From positions 204,038,827-204,102,826 of the forward strand of contig CM030364.1 in NCBI GenBank assembly GCA_017893485.1: a stretch of 64,000 nt of DNA, given 5' to 3'. The notes beneath the pieces are model-generated. The model was not told where the DNA came from. It did no database searches and saw only the letters and a list, made by a program, of their open reading frames with translations. Source of the stretch: Hemerocallis citrina (Eukaryota > Streptophyta > Magnoliopsida > Asparagales > Asphodelaceae). How positions within the stretch are numbered: position 1 is the stretch's first letter; each line of letters opens with the position of its first letter. The translations under genes were made by a program, and so were the position numbers. Below, piece by piece: positions 58,679 to 64,000 of this stretch.

Positions 58679-59020
58679 CTGAGAATTCGACCATGTTCCC
58701 GATACTGGATTGAAGATTTTCTACATGGAAATCGTAGCCCATTGAGTCCCGAATCCAGAACATCTGACGGTTTCTCAATCGGATGTATAGATTGTGAGAT
58801 ATCGCGATTTTAGTACTGTCATATTGTGAATTTCTGAATCTGCACGGGATTACTAACCGGTATTTCGTACTGAGAATTCGACCATATTCCCGACACTGGA
58901 TCGAAAAACTTTCTACATGAAAATTGTAGCCCTTCGAGTCTAGATATCCGAAACATCCTACAGTTTCTCAATCCGATGTATAGATTGTGAGATATCGCAG
59001 TTTTAGTATTGTGACTCCGA
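58679..59020 (+). repeat. ~183 bp tandem duplication in member H
   Basis: Both units begin CTGAGAATTCGACCAT and contain TTTTCTACATG, TTGTAGCCC-like, CAGTTTCTCAATC and GATGTATAGATTGTGAGAT in the same order. Confidence 0.85.
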
Positions 59021-60209
59021 AGTTCCAGAATACGCGCGAAACATCGAAACCAGCGAAGAATGAATTTGTACGCATAGCTACTGTCTTTAGAATGTATCGT
59101 GTGAATATGCATTGGAACCGGAAAAGAGTCTACTTTCTAGAATCTCTGATGGAATCGGATTTGCTTTTCTGTAACAACGGGAAAGTAAATTTGAATGCAG
59201 ATATATCAAGTTGTCTAAAAATTCATCTCTACGGTTTTGCATATAAACCCATTACTTTTCATATTTAATGAATTGAGTGTATTATTGTTCTTGCAATAAT
59301 AACTTGCATAGATATAATAGGTTGATAGAATGCATTTTATACCACTTGATAATTTATAATAACTACTCTCGATACATGTACTTGTTTTACGTCTCATGTC
59401 CATGATTACTGCCCTTGATATTTTTCTTGACTAAACTATTTGATTATACCGTTTTACTAGTCGTACCAACTGCATGTTCATAATTAATTATAAAAGAATA
59501 ACAAGCCGGGGTTATAAGGGTACGGCTTAATAATTGACAATATAGGGGAGTATAGTCGGAAGGGAGCCCGTGTTTCCCAAAATAGTGATTCTTGATTCTT
59601 GATTCTTGATTATATAATTCTCGATTACATGATTCATGATTACATGTCTTGATACCATCACTGGAAGACCCGAGTACATAATCCTATAGAATTCACTACT
59701 TAAGTCTAAACGTCACATGATTGATATGCACCGAACTTGTGGTATGGGACATAGGATTGTGTGCATTAGATAAGTTAATAAAACAGATAAACCCAAGATC
59801 TTCACTAAGCATGATTCTTGATTACATGAATCTTCGTTACATGACACTTGATTCTTGATTACATGATTCTTGATTACATGACTCTTCGTTACATGACTCT
59901 TGATTCTTGACTACATGACTCTTGATTACATGACTCTCGATCCTTGATTACATGATTATCCATTAACTAAGCCTAGGTTATCAATTGCTTATATCTTGAA
60001 GTCTAGAATACACTAGTTACAGTTATTACTTATATGATCATATTGTCCCAGTTCCTTGCTTCCTTCTATATTGTATTTGTACTTCTACTTTTTGTTTCTT
60101 CCATATTATATCTTGTTATATTACCCCTTTTCTGCTTGTTGCTACTTGCTGCCCAAAACTTGCTCTAACGAGAACTTTTCTATTTTTCTTTGAGTTAATA
60201 ATTATACAG

Positions 60210-60241
60210 GTACTGATGGATCCGACGAGCAGACTCTCTAG
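60210..60241 (+). other. Micro-exon, member H (internal deletion)
   Basis: After ATTATACAG the frame reads TDGSDEQTL and stops. The central ELPEGLG codons are missing but the start, DEQ/GEQ and stop positions agree with the family. Confidence 0.45.
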
Positions 60242-60390
60242 ACGATCGTTGCTGCTTCCTTTCTACTTCATGTTGTTTTCTTTCAGTCGCTATTTTATCT
60301 AGTTGTTATAGCGAACTGCTTATCATATTATTTTAATTATGGCACCTTGTATTCCTGGGCATTTTGACCCGATGTTGATGTATTATCTGA

Positions 60391-60497
60391 ATGATGTATA
60401 GATCAATGTGAACGGTTCGGATCATCTATACGAAGGTGGGAAGGCCGAGTGCACACGCCGTGTGCACCATCAGTAGTGCACAACGGAAGACTTCCCA

Positions 60498-60498
<1 letters not shown>
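60391..60498. other. GC-rich hairpin segment before a (TA)n run
   Basis: Contains the hairpin GTGCACACGCCGTGTGCAC and CACAACGGAAGAC directly before the TA array. The segment 9230-9312, also directly before a TA array, has TGCAACGGAAGAAAGC. This may be the end of a small repeated element. Confidence 0.35.

Positions 60499-60554
<56 letters not shown>
60499..60554. repeat. (TA)n microsatellite
   Basis: About 27 TA units. Confidence 0.95.
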
Positions 60555-60557
<3 letters not shown>

Positions 60558-60599
60558 TAGTCTGTATATATATCTATATTGTATCAAATTGGTACTGAA

Positions 60600-61992
60600 A
60601 TTTTCCGAGCTGATAATAAAAATATTTTTATTATTATTATTTCTGAATTAAAATTTTTTTGGTAGATATTATTCGTTTTAACTAATAAAAAATATCTGTA
60701 TATGTAGATGTATGTACGTATATGTACTGTATCGATTTCGTACGTTTGTACGAAATCATGTAGTATGTGATTTTGGAAAAATACCTATTATTTTTTTATC
60801 AATCATGATCAAATGGAGGGTTAGAAATGAGTTGGGTGTTGATTGTAAAATAAATTTGCAAAACATCAAATTGATTAACCCACAGAGAGAACAACACTTG
60901 ACTCATTCTCTAGCCACAAACCCACCCTCCCTTCTCCTATAACCCCCCCGGCAGGCCACAATCACAAAGGGCAAGAAGCCACATTTTCATTTGGTGTTCC
61001 TTCATCTCATCTCATTCTCTTTTCTTCATATTTCTTTCTCTTCTTGTTTTGTTTTAAGTTTAGAAAAAAATTGAGAAGAAAAGAAAAGAAAGAGAGATCA
61101 AATCAAAATAGAATGGGTTCTCTTTTCATGAAGTGTTCTTGAAGAGGAGCAAGAACAAGGAGCAAGGAGGAGAAGAACTAGCAAGTCCTTCCTACACTTT
61201 TGGGTGGGGGTTTCTTAACCGTTTTATTTATTGTTATTATTGTTATTATTGTTAATAAAGTAAAGAACTTGGACTAAATCATGTGCATATAAATGGTAGC
61301 ATGGATCAAACTAGTCACATGAAGAGGTTGGATGGTAGAACTTAACAAAAACGATAAAAATCCAATTTTAAGTTGAATGTTGTTTATTGATAGTTAGGGG
61401 TTAATAACTTGTGGTAAAGTTGAAATCTTGAGCCCAAATTAATTTGAGAGGTTCTTATATGTGTTAATACTATGCTCTAATTTTTGTGGATTTTTTGGAT
61501 TAATTTACTAGGTTAAATAAACATTTCTCCCAAAACAGCGAGCTTTAAGCAAAACCTGTTGTTAAGTTGATTTTTACATGTGTTCAAGGGGCTGGATTTT
61601 GAGTTCCACAAGGAATATGAAAAAGTTGTCAACTAGAGAGTTGTAGTAGATGTGCTCCCCTTTCCAAAAAGTCCAATTTTTGTTAGATTTTGATAAGTAT
61701 AGCAAAAGTTATGATCTTTACAAGTTTCAACCTTTTGATGTCCGTTTTGTTGTTCTTAAAATATGTTCGAAGAGCTAGATTTTGAGTTCTATAAGAAATC
61801 TGAGAAAGTTGTTAACTAGAAATTTGTATTCGTTGTTCCTAGCTTTTCAAAAAATTCAATTTTGTTAGATGCCGACTAGTTTAGCAAAAGTTATGAGCTT
61901 TACAAATTTCAGCCTTTTGCTATCTTTGTTGCTCTTTGTATTGTGTTTAAAGAGCTGAATTTTGAGTTCTACAAGGAATCTGAGAAAATTGT
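60600..61992 (+). other. Unclassified LTR-like repeat (J)
   Basis: Leader-like CT-rich sequence (60980-61050) and a purine-rich segment (61060-61190) precede AT-rich DNA ending in a tandem repeat; no gene is visible. The style resembles element K. Member I starts at 61993 inside it. Its own limits and target duplications were not found. Confidence 0.3.
61591..61991 (+). repeat. ~180 bp tandem repeat, 2.2 units
   Basis: Units start at 61591, 61774 and 61954. Each begins GCTGGATTTTGAGTTC-like and contains GAGAAAGTTGTNAACTAGA, TTTTGTTAGAT and GCAAAAGTTATGA.TTTACAA. Confidence 0.85.
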
Positions 61993-64000
61993 TGTAACCC
62001 TTGTTTCTCCAAATACATATTTTCTGTGTATTTTTATGTATTTAAAATTTGTTGTAAATATTTTTTTTCGTTTTCAAATTCATTGTTAAAATGTATTATT
62101 GATCTTCTGTTGAAATCTATTTTTAATTAATAATTTTATTTATAACTAGTTCCCAATAATTCTTTTTATAATACAAATTATTATTATTATTATTATTATT
62201 TTTATTGTTATTATTTTTATTATTACAAAATCCTATTGTATTTGCTAGTATTTGAGTATTAACTCGATGTATACTATTTGATTTTTTATTGTATTATTAA
62301 TTGTTATACTTGAATTAATTATTTACTATTAATTTAAATCCGACATTGATTGATTATTTTATCTATTCTTTTGGATCTTATTAATACCCAAACCCATTAA
62401 TTTTAATACCTTGTACACCTAAACTCTAACTACCCAAACCCAATTATCCATTAGCCCTAACCCAATAAGCCTAAACCCATTACCCGTAATGCCCCAACCG
62501 GAATACCCTATTTATTTCCCTTTACCCTAATCATCTGTTACTTTAGCCGCATTTCCCCCTAACCCTATTATCTTCCCCTATATATATTCCCAATAGCATG
62601 TCCCTGTTCATCTTCTAATCATTTAGCTGCCTCTTCATCTTCCCGAGCTCTCCCTACATTCCGAAACCCTATCTCCCTACAGCAAACCACCCTCCTGATC
62701 TCCTTGCTCTCCCGACCTTGCCCCCGATCAACCCTTTCCTTGTGCGCGCCCCTGTGCGACAGCCTCCCCTGGTGTGCCCTCGCCTCTTCCTAGCATTGAG
62801 ACAGCGTACAGCGACGCAACAGCGCCTTCTCCCTGCGGCAGCGATAGCCAGTCGCTCAGCCAAGTGGACCAGCATCCAGCAACAGCGGCAGTAACCCACT
62901 GCCGTTGCCGCCAGCCCCCGTGTGCTGTTCGATTTTCCCTGTAGTGCACCCTCTGCTGCTCCTCTTGTGTACTGTGTTGGTTCTCGCGGGTCGCACATTC
63001 GTGGTTCGTGTGTTGGGGTGATCCATGAGTCGTTGTTCGTGAGTTGTAATCGTTGTTAGGTTCGTAAGTTCGTTCATTGTTTTCGTGCCGGGAATCCGTT
63101 CCCGTTATTCTTGTTCTTTCTTCGTTTCCGTCGTCGTCTCTCAGGCAAGTAACTGGTACTCAATTCCTTTGTATGATACAAGTCATAAATTCCGCTTGTA
63201 GTGTAGTTGGGTTCTAGAGACAACTCGTGTGTGATGTATTTTTGATGAGTATTGTCTTTATACTGCTATTTGACCATAGTTGTCTTACGACACAAATTTG
63301 ACATGAAATAACTTAGGTTTTGACCATTCTTGATGTGATTATATTTGTAGAATAATTATGAGAAATCGTTTGTTTGTTTGGATCCATATGATATACTTGT
63401 TGTGGACATACCATATACCCTATTTCATGTTGTTTGGACACTTAGTAGACTCTATAACATGTTCGGTTGTGTTTGGAACGAGTTTCATATGTTATATGTT
63501 GATTTGTTGTTAAGAGGAAAATCTGTATTTTGTCGATGATCAGCTTTGATTGCTATTTTGGACCATGTTAAGGTCAGTATCTTAATTTCAGTATTAAACA
63601 TAATTTTTAGAGAAATCCGTCTTCTTTCTAACTTTTCTGACCTTGCTCGATTTCGTTTTCGTATGTGTGAGATATGGTTGTTTTACTACAGAGGTGTATT
63701 TCATTTCCAGATTTCGTTTCTTGATGATTTCGATGACTAAACTATTTTGATACTAGTGCTAAACACATTATTTTTATCTGAAATTTTGGTTAGTAATTCT
63801 ATACCTATTTAGGGATTACCTAGAATTTTGATGAATTTTATTGTTGAGTTCTATGTGCCGTTTCATGCTTGTTTATAAAAACTATACTTGCTGGATTTTG
63901 CTCGCTGTTCTGTAAAGATTTGTATTTTCACCCTAATTCCTTTTCCTGTATGAAAAATATTTATGAAATATGAAAGTTATGTTATTTTGTCTATTTTTTT
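61993..64000 (+). mobile_element. LTR-like family member I, continues past window
   Basis: Starts TGTAACCCTTGTTTCTCC. It has a leader at about 62640-63000, GGGAATCCGTTCCCGTTATTC near 63090, donor CTCAG|GCAAGT at 63145, and the start of the AT-rich middle. The micro-exon and 3' end would lie beyond the window. Confidence 0.75.

Larger units (their letters stand above)
57756..60390 (+). mobile_element. LTR-like family member H, 3' truncated
   Basis: Starts TGTAACTCCCTATTCCAG within the second L1. The leader is at 58060-58460, with donor TAAG|GCAAGT at 58463, a ~183 bp tandem duplication at 58679-59020, the ACAAGCCGGGGTTATAAGGG block at 59500, GTATGGGACATAGG near 59742, repeated CTTGATTACATGA words at 59590-59960 and a shortened micro-exon at 60210-60241. 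The usual GCGGGGCGTGACA end is absent; homology fades near 60390. Confidence 0.75.

Overview
This window looks like transposon-dense, AT-rich, gene-poor chromatin from a flowering plant, probably a eudicot (inference). The evidence is Ty1/copia elements of SIRE/Maximus type, plant L1 and RTE LINEs, a FAR1-type Mutator-like (MULE) transposase, a PIF/Harbinger element with its Myb-like partner gene, an endogenous caulimovirid fragment, and abundant (TA)n and (TAA)n microsatellites. I found no convincing host gene and no rRNA or tRNA gene. Almost every base that can be explained belongs to a mobile element, and most coding regions carry stops, frameshifts or truncations.

Layout. 1-770: degenerate telomere-like tandem repeat. 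About 900-9207: a probable MULE, with palindromic repeat arrays at both ends, a FAR1-type transposase pseudogene on the minus strand (5889-7397) and a hairpin tandem repeat upstream of it. A rearranged minus-strand Ty1/copia element (1774-5888) interrupts it. 9230-10063: microsatellites, a Helitron-like 3' end and a MITE. 9649-15428: two nested members (A, B) of a large LTR-like family. 16049-18805: a cleanly bounded third member (C). 19821-40430: a deep nest. An RTE LINE was entered by member E (+), E by members D and F (both minus), D by a 5.6 kb L1 LINE, and F by a different LTR-like element (K). Target-site duplications can be read at most of these boundaries. 42301-46216: a complete-ended PIF/Harbinger transposon with TAA duplications. 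47248-49057: caulimovirid coding sequence with an open coat-protein frame, joined directly to a 5'-truncated copia pol (49053-52329) and its 3' LTR (53042-54013). 54594-55389: a tiny LTR element with about 246 bp between its LTRs. 55396-57755: a copia LTR fragment and a second L1 LINE. 57756-64000: two more members of the large family (H, I) and an unclassified repeat.

Most interesting signal. Eight members of the 2.8-3.9 kb family (A-F, H, I) begin TGTAAC and end GTGACA or a variant, with 5 bp target duplications and no internal retroviral genes, so they behave as solo LTRs. Seven of them share the same exon-like architecture: a CT/GC-rich leader, a GC-type splice donor (AG|GCAAGT, or ACAAGT in E), a long intron-like middle, and an acceptor (CAG) followed by a short frame that usually reads like GELPEGLGEQ and then stops about 15 codons in. 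Member I has the leader and donor, but its far end lies outside the window. A conserved spliced micro-ORF inside an LTR family is the best candidate here for something undescribed. Other notable signals are the caulimovirid-copia junction, arrays of GTCGAC palindromes in both copia elements, and GATC-saturated tracts in members D and F.
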